NCBI GenBank assembly: GCA_965119215.1 | Contig: CBCPKK010000005.1 | Location: 418,490-482,489, forward strand | Length of the DNA: 64,000 bases | Source of the DNA: Buttiauxella sp965119215 | GTDB taxonomy: Bacteria > Pseudomonadota > Gammaproteobacteria > Enterobacterales > Enterobacteriaceae | Direction: 5' to 3' | Shown here: one piece after another, positions 42,334 through 49,875 of the stretch | Numbering within the stretch: position 1 is the first letter of the stretch | Layout: each line of letters begins with the position of its first letter | Translations under genes and position numbers: made by a program | Notes under the pieces: generated by a model | Databases searched by the model: none | Told to the model about the DNA's origin: nothing | What the model saw: only the letters and a program-made list of their open reading frames with translations

Positions 42334-43455
42334 TTAATCTTCGAAGTACCAGTAACCTTGATTCACAAGCTCTGTTAGAACATGAACGAATTCCGGGTTC
42401 TGCAATGCGTCGCCTAATTCTGCCTGGCTCAATGTGGTGTAACGGCACAGTGCATCAGCCGCTGCCGGAACAGGTGCTTCCATCGGCTCGCTATTGACGA
42501 AAAACTCACCGTCAACGTTCAGCACGCGCAGGCCACTCAAACGAGTCAGGCTTTCACCGCCGAGTAACGCATCGACGATTTCATCTTGCTGGTACGGTGG
42601 TTCGGCTGGCGCAACGTCCAGTTCGTGGCGCGGTGTAGTCACGAAACGACCAAACCATTGCTTGAAGTCTTCTGGCTGGCTGATGACTTCCATCATCATG
42701 TCGCGCAGGCGATTAAGCTCGTAGCCTTCAACTTTGCCCGGATGTTCGCGGCAGGTTAAATCAGGATCGCTGTAATGCTCGCCGCCTAAATCGTTTTCCA
42801 GCGCGTAGTCAGCAAAGCTGCTGATCAAATCACGGCCATTTGGCCCACGGAAGCCAACGGAATAGTTGAGGGCGGTTTCATGAGTGAAGCCATCGTGCGG
42901 GAAACCTGGCGGAATATAGAGAATGTCGCCCGGCTCAAGATCTTCATCGATGATTGGCGTGAACGGATCAACATGCAGCAACGCAGGATGCGGGCAGAAC
43001 TGACGCATAGGCAGTTTGTCGCCCACACGCCAGCGACGGCTACCCATACCCTGAATAATAAACACATCATACTGATCGATATGTGGGCCGACGCCGCCAC
43101 CTGGTACGGAGAAAGAGATCATCAGATCGTCTAAACGCCAGTCCGGCAGCACGCGGAACGGGCGTACCAGTTCAGCAGACGGAGCATGCCAGTGGTTAAC
43201 AGCCTGTGCCAGCAATGACCAGTTGGTTTCACCCAAATCGTCAAAGTGCTCGAAAGGTCCGTTGGCCGCCTGCCATTGACCGTCGGTATGGCTAACCAGT
43301 CGGCTATCCACTTCTGCTTCCATAGCAAGACCGGCTAACTCGTCCGGGGTAATCGGATCGACAAAATCAGGGAATGCATTTTTTAACACGACTGGCTTTT
43401 TCTGCCAGTATTTCGCCATAAACTCAGGCCAGTCTAAATTGAGTTGATAATCCAT
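42334..43455 (-). CDS. roxA: Ribosomal protein uL16 3-hydroxylase RoxA
   Basis: 373 residues, the E. coli length. A 2-oxoglutarate/Fe(II)-dependent JmjC-type oxygenase that hydroxylates Arg81 of ribosomal protein L16. Iron ligands are His125, Asp127 and His187 (GPHIDQYD and PPGFPHDGF), identical in numbering to E. coli. The C-terminal helical dimerisation and winged-helix parts end with LVNQGYWYFED. In E. coli roxA is next to phoQ at 25 min, so its place beside mlrA here is a different gene order. Confidence 0.97.
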   Translation of the reverse strand: MDYQLNLDWPEFMAKYWQKKPVVLKNAFPDFVDPITPDELAGLAMEAEVDSRLVSHTDGQWQAANGPFEHFDDLGETNWSLLAQAVNHWHAPSAELVRPFRVLPDWRLDDLMISFSVPGGGVGPHIDQYDVFIIQGMGSRRWRVGDKLPMRQFCPHPALLHVDPFTPIIDEDLEPGDILYIPPGFPHDGFTHETALNYSVGFRGPNGRDLISSFADYALENDLGGEHYSDPDLTCREHPGKVEGYELNRLRDMMMEVISQPEDFKQWFGRFVTTPRHELDVAPAEPPYQQDEIVDALLGGESLTRLSGLRVLNVDGEFFVNSEPMEAPVPAAADALCRYTTLSQAELGDALQNPEFVHVLTELVNQGYWYFED

Positions 43456-43571
43456 TTTTGATACCAGTGGAGGATAAACAGGCTCGATTATAGAGAGGGT
43501 TGCCGACCTACCGCCTTGTCATGAGTCAAGGCTTTGGGATATGGGTTATGGCTGATGCTTTCTGAGGTAAC

Positions 43572-44648
43572 TTAGTCGTTCAACTCCCGGAGCAAACGAG
43601 TATTGAGGTAGAGTTTTTCGCGCCCCGCAGTGACTTCTTCCAGTACACCAATTTCTACCAATTGCTTCAAATAGACTGAGGCCGTTTGGCGTTTCGCAAT
43701 GCCACTCTCAACCAGATTTTCTATCCGGCAATACGGCTGCGAAAACAACACCTGCACCAATTCCCAGGAATAGATTTTTGGCAGATTATCCCGGACGTAG
43801 GCTTTGGTTGTTTCGATTAGCTCGCGAATGACGGCGATTTTCTTGATTGTCCAGTGTGCCGTGTTTTCTACCGCTTCAAGAATAAAGAGGATCCAGGATT
43901 CCCAGGCATGCTCTGCGGTGACACTACGCAGCAGGGTGTAATAGTCGCTTTTATGCTCCAGTATGAAGCGGGACAAATACAGGATAGGCAGTGTTAATAG
44001 TCCGCTTTGGATCAGATACAGAATATTGACGATGCGGCCAGTTCGTCCGTTCCCATCAGGAAAGGGGTGAATGCACTCAAATTGGTAATGCAAAATAGCC
44101 ATTTTCACCAACGGATCTAACTCATCTTCGGCGTGAATGAATTTTTCCCAATTGGCTAACAGGTCACGTATAGCGGCTTCACCTTCTGGCGGCGTGTAGA
44201 CCACGTTCATATGCTGATCGCGCAACACGATGCCTGGTGTTTTACGTATGTCGGTATCAACGGCGCGTAGCGTTGTGCAAATCTCCATAGTGGTATTGAT
44301 GCACAACGGATAGTTCGTTAGATGATTAAAGCCGTTATACAAGGCAGTACGGTAGCGTAGCGCCTCTTTAGTTGCTGGATCTGCGTGCTCTTCGCGGTCG
44401 GCGAACTGGAATAGCTGATCGCTGGTGGTCACAATGTTTTCAATGCGTGAAGAATCTTTCGCCTCAAGCATGGGTAGCAGGTTTATCAATAAACCCTGGT
44501 CAGGCAGTAGTTCGCCAGCAGTTTTTAGTTCTGCCAGCGCAGCACGAGCGTTGATGCAGGCTTTCAACACGCGGCGCGTTTCAATCTGCTCAATATCAGG
44601 CGGCAGCAAGGGAAGTTGATTGTAAGGCCTTTCTGGCATCCAGTTCAT
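43572..44648 (-). CDS. Fic-domain adenylyltransferase with self-inhibitory helix
   Basis: 358 residues. Fic_N-type N-terminus (PYNQLPLLPPDIEQIETRRVLKAC). The inhibitory motif SSRIEN (66-71; Ser66, Glu70, Asn71) lies before the Fic core, making this a class II protein that restrains itself in cis. The catalytic loop HPFPDGNGRTGR is intact at 194-205, with His194. The C-terminal 80 residues resemble a winged helix (LVESGIAKRQTASVYLKQLVEIGVLEEV), so it may bind DNA. No separate small antitoxin gene is adjacent. Likely an AMP-transferase with unknown target, perhaps autoregulated through the repeats upstream. Not part of the E. coli roxA or dinG neighbourhood. Confidence 0.9.
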   Translation of the reverse strand: MNWMPERPYNQLPLLPPDIEQIETRRVLKACINARAALAELKTAGELLPDQGLLINLLPMLEAKDSSRIENIVTTSDQLFQFADREEHADPATKEALRYRTALYNGFNHLTNYPLCINTTMEICTTLRAVDTDIRKTPGIVLRDQHMNVVYTPPEGEAAIRDLLANWEKFIHAEDELDPLVKMAILHYQFECIHPFPDGNGRTGRIVNILYLIQSGLLTLPILYLSRFILEHKSDYYTLLRSVTAEHAWESWILFILEAVENTAHWTIKKIAVIRELIETTKAYVRDNLPKIYSWELVQVLFSQPYCRIENLVESGIAKRQTASVYLKQLVEIGVLEEVTAGREKLYLNTRLLRELND

Positions 44649-44749
44649 ATGTTTATAAAAACCACTTTTATCGACATATAGCCGTTATACGTCGATGCTA
44701 TAAACATATCAAGCCGATATATTTAAGAAATCGAATTTTATCGACATAT
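44647..44749. promoter_or_regulatory. Direct and inverted repeats covering the fic start and upstream region
   Basis: TTTTATCGACATAT occurs twice in the same direction, at 44666-44679 and 44736-44749, exactly 70 bases apart. ATATGTTTATA (44647-44657, touching the fic start codon) is a perfect inverted copy of TATAAACATAT (44699-44709). TCGA cores recur at 44691-44695. The AT-rich, repeated layout fits a multi-site operator for a DNA-binding autoregulator. Confidence 0.6.
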
Positions 44750-44813
44750 CGCGAAAACGTGTCGAAGGATAACTGATAAAAACAATACAGCCCCGCCGCA
44801 AAAAGTGGGACAA

Positions 44814-44833
44814 TAGTGGCTGTTTATACAGTA
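44814..44833 (+). promoter_or_regulatory. LexA (SOS) box of dinG
   Basis: TAGTGGCTGTTTATACAGTA differs from the E. coli dinG LexA box at a single position and lies 12 bases from the dinG ATG. It supports SOS control of dinG. Confidence 0.85.
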
Positions 44834-44845
44834 GAAGTGATTTCC

Positions 44846-47011
44846 ATGGCCTTGTCCTCCGCGCAAAAAGCGCAAATCGCCGCCTGGTATAAGGCGTTAC
44901 AGCAACAGATCCCGGACTTTATTCCGCGCTCACCGCAACGGCAAATGATTGCCGAAGTGGCGAAAACGCTCGCGGGTGAAGAAGGGCGTCATCTGGCGAT
45001 TGAGGCTCCCACCGGCGTGGGGAAAACGCTTTCTTACCTGATTCCTGGCATTGCCATTGCGCGAGGCGAGCAAAAAACGCTGGTGGTTAGTACCGCGAAC
45101 GTCGCCCTCCAGGATCAAATATTTAGCAAAGATTTGCCGCTGCTACGCAAAATTATCCCTGATTTGAAATTCACTGCTGCCTTTGGCCGTGGGCGCTATG
45201 TTTGCCCGCGTAATCTGGCTGCACTGGCGACGGATAATCTGGCGCAGGGCGATCTGCTGGCTTTTCTGGAAGATGAACTTACGCCGACCAGCAAAGACGA
45301 ACAACAGCGCTGCGTAAAACTGAAAACCGATCTCGATGCCTACAAATGGGACGGGCTGCGCGATCATACTTCGCAAAACATCGAAGATGATCTGTGGCGT
45401 CGCCTGAGCACCGACAAAGCCAGTTGTCTGGGGCGCAATTGCCACTGGTATCGTGAATGCCCGTTCTTTGTGGCGCGGCGTGAAATTGATGATGCCGAAG
45501 TGGTAGTCGCGAATCACGCGCTGGTAATGGCCGCCATGGAAAGCGATGCGGTTCTGCCCGAAGCGAAAAACCTGCTGCTGATATTAGACGAAGGCCATCA
45601 TTTGCCAGATGTCGCACGCGACGCGCTGGAAATGAGCGCCGAAGTCACGCCGGGCTATAGCCGTTTGCAGTTCGATTTATTCACCAAACTGGTTGAAACC
45701 TGCATGGCGCAGTTCCGCCCGAAAAGCCCGCCGCCGCTGACCTCGCCAGAACGTTTGACCAACCATTGCGATGAAATCCATGAACTGCTTAGCTCGTTTA
45801 GCAGCATCGTTTCGTTGTGGTTGCCGGGTGAGCAAGAAGCCGAGCATCGCTTTGAAATGGGCGTTTTGCCCGAAGAAATCATGGTGATTTGCAAGCGACT
45901 GGCGAAACTGATGGAAGGGTTGCGTGGCCTGGCAGAAGCCTTGCTTAACGATCTTGGTGAAAAAACAGGTACGCACGATATTGTGCGTCTGCACCGCTCG
46001 TTATTACATATGAACCGCGCCCTGGGCTACTTCGAAACGCAAAGTAAACTGTGGCGGCTTTCGTCGATGGAACAGGCATCGGGCGCACCGGTTTCAAAAT
46101 GGGTGACGCGTGATATCCGCGAAGGGCAGCAGCATTTGTACTTCCATTGTGTGGGGATCCGCGTCAGCGATCAGCTTGAAAAGCTGGTCTGGCGCAACGT
46201 GCCGCATGTGATCGTTACTTCCGCGACGTTGCGCTCGCTCAACAAATTCGATCGCTTGCAAGAGATGAGCGGCCTGAGCGAAAAAGCGGGCGATCGCTTT
46301 ATCGCCCTTGATTCGCCGTTTAACCATGTCGAGCAGGGAAAACTGGTTATCCCGCAGTTGACGGTAGAGCCGACAATGGCAAACGAAGCCCAGCATCTGG
46401 CTGAAATGGCGGCGTTTTTCCGCGCTGAGCTAGCAAAAGGCGAGCATAAAGGCATGCTGGTGCTGTTTGCCAGTAACCGCGCAATGCAGGTGTTCCTGAC
46501 GCATGTCACCGATCTACGGCTGACATTGTTAGTGCAAGGCGACATGCCGCGCTATCGTCTGGTTGAACTGCACCGCAAGCGCGTAGAACAAGGTGAAACC
46601 AGCGTGCTGGTGGGTTTGCAGTCCTTCTCGGAGGGTCTGGATTTAAAAGGTGACTTACTCAGCCAGGTGCATATCCATAAGATTGCCTTCCCGCCTATCG
46701 ACAGCCCGGTAGTGCTCACTGAAGGCGAATGGTTAAAAACCCTGAAACGCTATCCTTTTGAAGTACAGAGTTTACCGAGCGCTTCATTTAATCTTATTCA
46801 ACAAGTTGGGCGTTTAATTCGTAGCCACGGCTGTTATGGTGAGGTAGTGATTTACGACCGTCGCCTGTTGACCAAAAATTATGGTCCGCGTTTGCTGGGT
46901 GCGTTGCCGGTGTTTCCGATAAGTCAGCCCGAAGCGCCAGCAGCTAAACTGATTGATACCACCCCGAAAAAGACGGTGCGGCGCAAACGTGTGAGCAAGA
47001 CTAAGAAATAG
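44846..47011 (+). CDS. dinG: ATP-dependent iron-sulfur helicase DinG
   Basis: 721 residues from the ATG at 44846 (716 in E. coli); the frame to 44816 runs through the LexA box. DinG is a superfamily 2 XPD-like 5'-3' helicase that unwinds R-loops, D-loops and G-quadruplexes and helps forks pass transcription. Walker A APTGVGKT at 54-61; 4Fe-4S ligands Cys120, Cys194, Cys199 and Cys205; DEGH box; QVGRLIRS motif VI near the C-terminus. ybiB follows after 14 bases. The basic C-terminal tail KKTVRRKRVSKTKK is usual for DinG. Confidence 0.97.
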   Translation: MALSSAQKAQIAAWYKALQQQIPDFIPRSPQRQMIAEVAKTLAGEEGRHLAIEAPTGVGKTLSYLIPGIAIARGEQKTLVVSTANVALQDQIFSKDLPLLRKIIPDLKFTAAFGRGRYVCPRNLAALATDNLAQGDLLAFLEDELTPTSKDEQQRCVKLKTDLDAYKWDGLRDHTSQNIEDDLWRRLSTDKASCLGRNCHWYRECPFFVARREIDDAEVVVANHALVMAAMESDAVLPEAKNLLLILDEGHHLPDVARDALEMSAEVTPGYSRLQFDLFTKLVETCMAQFRPKSPPPLTSPERLTNHCDEIHELLSSFSSIVSLWLPGEQEAEHRFEMGVLPEEIMVICKRLAKLMEGLRGLAEALLNDLGEKTGTHDIVRLHRSLLHMNRALGYFETQSKLWRLSSMEQASGAPVSKWVTRDIREGQQHLYFHCVGIRVSDQLEKLVWRNVPHVIVTSATLRSLNKFDRLQEMSGLSEKAGDRFIALDSPFNHVEQGKLVIPQLTVEPTMANEAQHLAEMAAFFRAELAKGEHKGMLVLFASNRAMQVFLTHVTDLRLTLLVQGDMPRYRLVELHRKRVEQGETSVLVGLQSFSEGLDLKGDLLSQVHIHKIAFPPIDSPVVLTEGEWLKTLKRYPFEVQSLPSASFNLIQQVGRLIRSHGCYGEVVIYDRRLLTKNYGPRLLGALPVFPISQPEAPAAKLIDTTPKKTVRRKRVSKTKK

Positions 47012-47025
47012 AAAGGAGAGTCTGA

Positions 47026-47994
47026 ATGGATTACCGTAAGATTATCAAAGAAGTCGGGCGCGGTAAGAACCATGCACGCGATCTGGATTTTGACACCGCT
47101 CGTGGCTTATATGCCCACATGCTCAGAGGCGAAGTGCCGGAGCTTGAGCTAGGTGGCGTGCTGATTGCACTGCGCATTAAAGGTGAAGGCGAGGCGGAAA
47201 TGCTCGGCTTCTATGACGCAATGAAGCACCACCTTATTTCTCTCACCCCGCCGGTTAACAAGCCGATGCCCATTGTGATCCCTTCTTATAATGGCGCGCG
47301 CAAACAAGCGAACCTTACGCCATTACTGGCGATGCTGTTAAACCGCCTCGGTTTCCCGGTGGTGGTGCATGGCGTTAGCCACGATCCGACGCGCGTGTTA
47401 ACCGAAACTATCTTTACGCTGATGGGCATTGAACCCACGCTACACGCGGGGCAGGCACAGGCCAAACTGGATTTACATCATCCGGTGTACATTCCAATCA
47501 GCGCGCTTTGCCCACCGATGGAAGATCAACTCGCTATGCGCTGGCGTATGGGCGTGCGTAACAGTGCGCACACGCTTGCTAAACTGGCGACACCGTTTGA
47601 AGAAGATGCGGCGCTACGTCTTGCCAGCGTTTCCCACCCTGAATATGTTCCAAAAGTGGCGCAGTTCTTTGCTGATATCGGTGGGTGCGGCCTGTTGATG
47701 CACGGTACGGAAGGGGAAGTGTATGCCAATCCGCAACGCTGCCCGCAGATTACGCTTATTGATAGCCTGGGCGCGCGAGTGGTCAGCGAGCGCCAGACGG
47801 AAACCCGCGACGAAGAAGTTGTGCTGCCATCCGGTAAAGACCCAGAAATTACGGCTCGCTGGATTGAACGTTGTGTCGCAGGTATCGAACCCGTCCCGCA
47901 ATCGCTAAAAACGCAGATGGCCTGCTGCCTGGTGGCGACGGGTGAAGTTGCCACGCTTGAAGACGGTTTAGCGCGAGTTAATCAGACTTTTTGA
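47026..47994 (+). CDS. ybiB: Anthranilate-phosphoribosyltransferase-like nucleic-acid-binding protein YbiB
   Basis: 322 residues (320 in E. coli), GAAAGGAGAGTC upstream. TrpD2 subfamily: it has the glycosyltransferase family 3 fold (DTARGLYAHMLRGEVPELELGGVLIALRIKGEG and FPVVVHGVSHDPTRVLTET) but lacks a demonstrated transferase role. E. coli YbiB binds single-stranded nucleic acid as a dimer. Downstream of dinG and likely read from the same SOS transcript, as in E. coli. Confidence 0.95.
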   Translation: MDYRKIIKEVGRGKNHARDLDFDTARGLYAHMLRGEVPELELGGVLIALRIKGEGEAEMLGFYDAMKHHLISLTPPVNKPMPIVIPSYNGARKQANLTPLLAMLLNRLGFPVVVHGVSHDPTRVLTETIFTLMGIEPTLHAGQAQAKLDLHHPVYIPISALCPPMEDQLAMRWRMGVRNSAHTLAKLATPFEEDAALRLASVSHPEYVPKVAQFFADIGGCGLLMHGTEGEVYANPQRCPQITLIDSLGARVVSERQTETRDEEVVLPSGKDPEITARWIERCVAGIEPVPQSLKTQMACCLVATGEVATLEDGLARVNQTF

Positions 47995-48021
47995 TTAGCG
48001 GTTGTTTGACGGAAAAAGAGC

Positions 48022-48052
48022 AAAAAAAAGCCTGCGGTAAAGAGCCGCAGGC
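48022..48052 (-). terminator. Terminator of ybiJ (minus strand)
   Basis: GCCTGCGG (48030-48037) and CCGCAGGC (48045-48052) form an 8-bp stem. Read on the minus strand it is followed by eight T residues (48029-48022). Its hairpin may also slow transcription leaving ybiB. Confidence 0.85.
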
Positions 48053-48129
48053 AACAAGGGGTATAACAGAGTCTAGCTGGCGGAGCAGAGCTCCAAAAAT
48101 GAGGGTTAATCAGGGCAATACTGTTGGGG

Positions 48130-48390
48130 TTACTTGTAGATAACCGCAGTACCGCTCATTTTGCCGTTGGTGTTAGCAGAAGTAATTGAGTACGCTTTTG
48201 CGCCAGCCGCTTGTGCTTTATCAGCCAGTTTTGCTTCCAGGCCGTCCAGAGTTGTTGCGCCGTCCGCTGAAACCACACCCACTTTATTTAAGTTCTGAGC
48301 TTCTGATGGGCTGATAGATTGTGCAGCAAACGCGCCGAAAGAAAGAGTCGTAAGGGCGATAGCGGCTACAGCATATTTGATGGTTTTCAT
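48130..48390 (-). CDS. ybiJ: DUF1471/YhcN-family periplasmic protein YbiJ
   Basis: 86 residues, signal peptide 1-22 (ends AFA). The mature part is one DUF1471 domain (LNKVGVVSADGATTLDGLEAKLADKAQAAGAKAYSITSANTNGKMSGTAVIYK). Members of this family (BhsA, McbA, YhcN) affect biofilm formation and stress responses from the periplasm or outer membrane. It lies downstream of ybiB on the opposite strand as in E. coli, but ybiC is missing. Its paralogue mcbA closes the far side of the island. Confidence 0.92.
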   Translation of the reverse strand: MKTIKYAVAAIALTTLSFGAFAAQSISPSEAQNLNKVGVVSADGATTLDGLEAKLADKAQAAGAKAYSITSANTNGKMSGTAVIYK

Positions 48391-48439
48391 AGTTAATTTC
48401 TCGCAGGTTATTCTGTTTAAGGTGACGTTGTTCCGTCGA

Positions 48440-48455
48440 TGTGATTATGGTCACA
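48440..48455. promoter_or_regulatory. Perfect CRP site upstream of ybiJ
   Basis: TGTGATTATGGTCACA matches TGTGA-N6-TCACA at all ten positions, centred 57 bases before the ybiJ ATG. It suggests cAMP-CRP control, probably of ybiJ. Confidence 0.75.
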
Positions 48456-48751
48456 CTTTTAGGTAGAAGAATAAATCGAATAGAATTGACGGCCTTATTC
48501 AAAATTTTTGAAGCTAAGCTAAATCATTGAAATGAGTGATGATTAGCACGCGAATTATCATCTCTTTTTATGTGATCTACCTCACGCTTCGCTTTCCGCA
48601 TCTTTTGCTACTTTTTTTGCCATCACTGGTCTGCTCTGACCTGCAATCGCTTGCGCGCTCTTTTTACGATAATGTGTCTATTTGCACTTTGCGTGGGCTA
48701 ACTTGCTTTTATAATGAAGATCTTACTTAACCGTTTGCCAAAAGAGGTTTG
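48456..48751. other. Remainder of the 361-base ybiJ / HTH-gene gap: second CRP-like site and a promoter
   Basis: TGTGATCTACCTCACG (48571-48586) matches the CRP consensus at 9 of 10 positions. A -10 TATAAT (48710-48715) with a weak TTTGCG (48688-48693) 16 bases upstream fits a promoter for the plus-strand gene at 48752. A 64-codon ORF here (48536-48730) lacks a ribosome site and homology and is not annotated. Confidence 0.5.
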
Positions 48752-49573
48752 ATGGAGATTAAGCTGCACTCCAACGCCACCACGACGCCGCGTACCCGCA
48801 AATATATTCAAAGCTCTGAAAAATCCGACAGTGATTTGGCAGAGGAGTTGAATATTTCAGTGGATACCGTAAGGCGCTGGCGTAAGCGAGAGGACTGTTA
48901 TGACAAATCTCATCGGCCTAATACTATTCATCGCGCTTTGAGCCATGAGCAGGAAGCCATGCTGGTCTTTTTGCGTGTGCGTCTTTCTCTTTCGCTTGAT
49001 GAACTTCTGGAAGCGGCGCAGTTACTGGTACAGCAAGGGATTTCCCGTGCTAGCGTCAGCAGAATGCTGCAAAACTGGCATCAATCACGCCTGACAAAAC
49101 CCGATTTGAAACAACCCGTCGGGCATCTTCGCCTTGATGTTTTCACGCTGCCGGAAAGCATTAGCCATAAGCACGGTCTGCTGCTGGCGTTCAGCGACCC
49201 GGTTTCTGGTTTTCTTGCCGTGGCGCTGCGTGAGCGTGGTGATGAACAATCACTTGATGCGTTGGTGGGCTTTTTGCAGCAGGGGTTGTTGTTGCAGGTA
49301 CTTTCACTGACTGCGAGTTCTACCGAACTTACCAGGACACTAGCGGAAAAACTCCAGGTTCCATTGCATGAAGCACTGCCAGAAGCGTGGCTGGAGCGAG
49401 CGGCTAGCGGTGAATGGGCGCAGTCTCTGGAACAGCTACTCAACGGCGAGCGCTACGATAAACGGTTAGGATTTGGTGCCGTGTTACTGGAATTTGAAGA
49501 TTTACTGAATCACAGAATTATCCGCAGCCGGTTGAAAAACCTGACGCCAGCTGCGTGGTTAAAACTCCGTTAA
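48752..49573 (+). CDS. HTH protein resembling a domesticated IS481-type transposase without catalytic residues
   Basis: 273 residues from the ATG at 48752, with AAGAGG just upstream. The N-terminal 110 residues are a two-part helix-turn-helix (DSDLAEELNISVDTVRRWRKRE then LSLDELLEAAQLL...SRASVSRMLQNW), the arrangement seen in IS481/IS3-type transposases. After residue 125 the sequence follows the start of an rve/DDE fold (GHLRLDVFTLP, LLLAFSDPVSGFLAVAL). The first Asp survives (Asp129), but the position of the second acidic residue reads TASST and no catalytic Glu is recognisable. No terminal inverted repeats are seen. I infer a former transposase now serving as a DNA-binding protein. It converges on the PTS operon with a 4-base overlap. 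Confidence 0.68.
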   Translation: MEIKLHSNATTTPRTRKYIQSSEKSDSDLAEELNISVDTVRRWRKREDCYDKSHRPNTIHRALSHEQEAMLVFLRVRLSLSLDELLEAAQLLVQQGISRASVSRMLQNWHQSRLTKPDLKQPVGHLRLDVFTLPESISHKHGLLLAFSDPVSGFLAVALRERGDEQSLDALVGFLQQGLLLQVLSLTASSTELTRTLAEKLQVPLHEALPEAWLERAASGEWAQSLEQLLNGERYDKRLGFGAVLLEFEDLLNHRIIRSRLKNLTPAAWLKLR

Positions 49574-49875
49574 TCGCAAAGACTCAATGCGTGATCGAGA
49601 ATTTTCTCTCCGTTCACCAGGCCGTAATCCATCATATTAATGGTTTCAACGCGCTTATTAAGCGGGGCGGCGAGCTGTTTGCAATCGGCCAGTTTGTAGG
49701 CAATTTGCGGGCCGAGTAAAGCGCAGTCAAAATTGTTGATCGCGTTTTTAAAATCGCTAATCCCTTTCGCCTGGATCTCCACATCAAGCTCGCGTTTTGC
49801 GGCAGCTTCCTGCATCCGTTTGACAACCAGACTGGTCGACATCCCTAAATCACATACCAGTAGAATCTTTTTCAT
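49570..49875 (-). CDS. PTS system lactose/cellobiose-type IIB subunit
   Basis: 101 residues from the ATG at 49875. Phospho-acceptor Cys8 lies in the loop CDLGMSTSLV, typical of ChbB/CelA-type IIB proteins; LLGPQIAYKL is also diagnostic. It would pass phosphate to the sugar carried by the IIC protein four genes upstream in the same operon. The start overlaps the aminopeptidase stop as ATGA. No IIA gene is in the window, so phosphate must come from a IIA encoded elsewhere, such as a ChbA-like protein. Confidence 0.92.
   Translation of the reverse strand: MKKILLVCDLGMSTSLVVKRMQEAAAKRELDVEIQAKGISDFKNAINNFDCALLGPQIAYKLADCKQLAAPLNKRVETINMMDYGLVNGEKILDHALSLCD

Noticed and set aside
48536..48730. 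64-codon hydrophobic ORF between ybiJ and the HTH gene
   Set aside because: No ribosome site, overlaps a CRP-like site and promoter, hydrophobicity reflects T-rich DNA.
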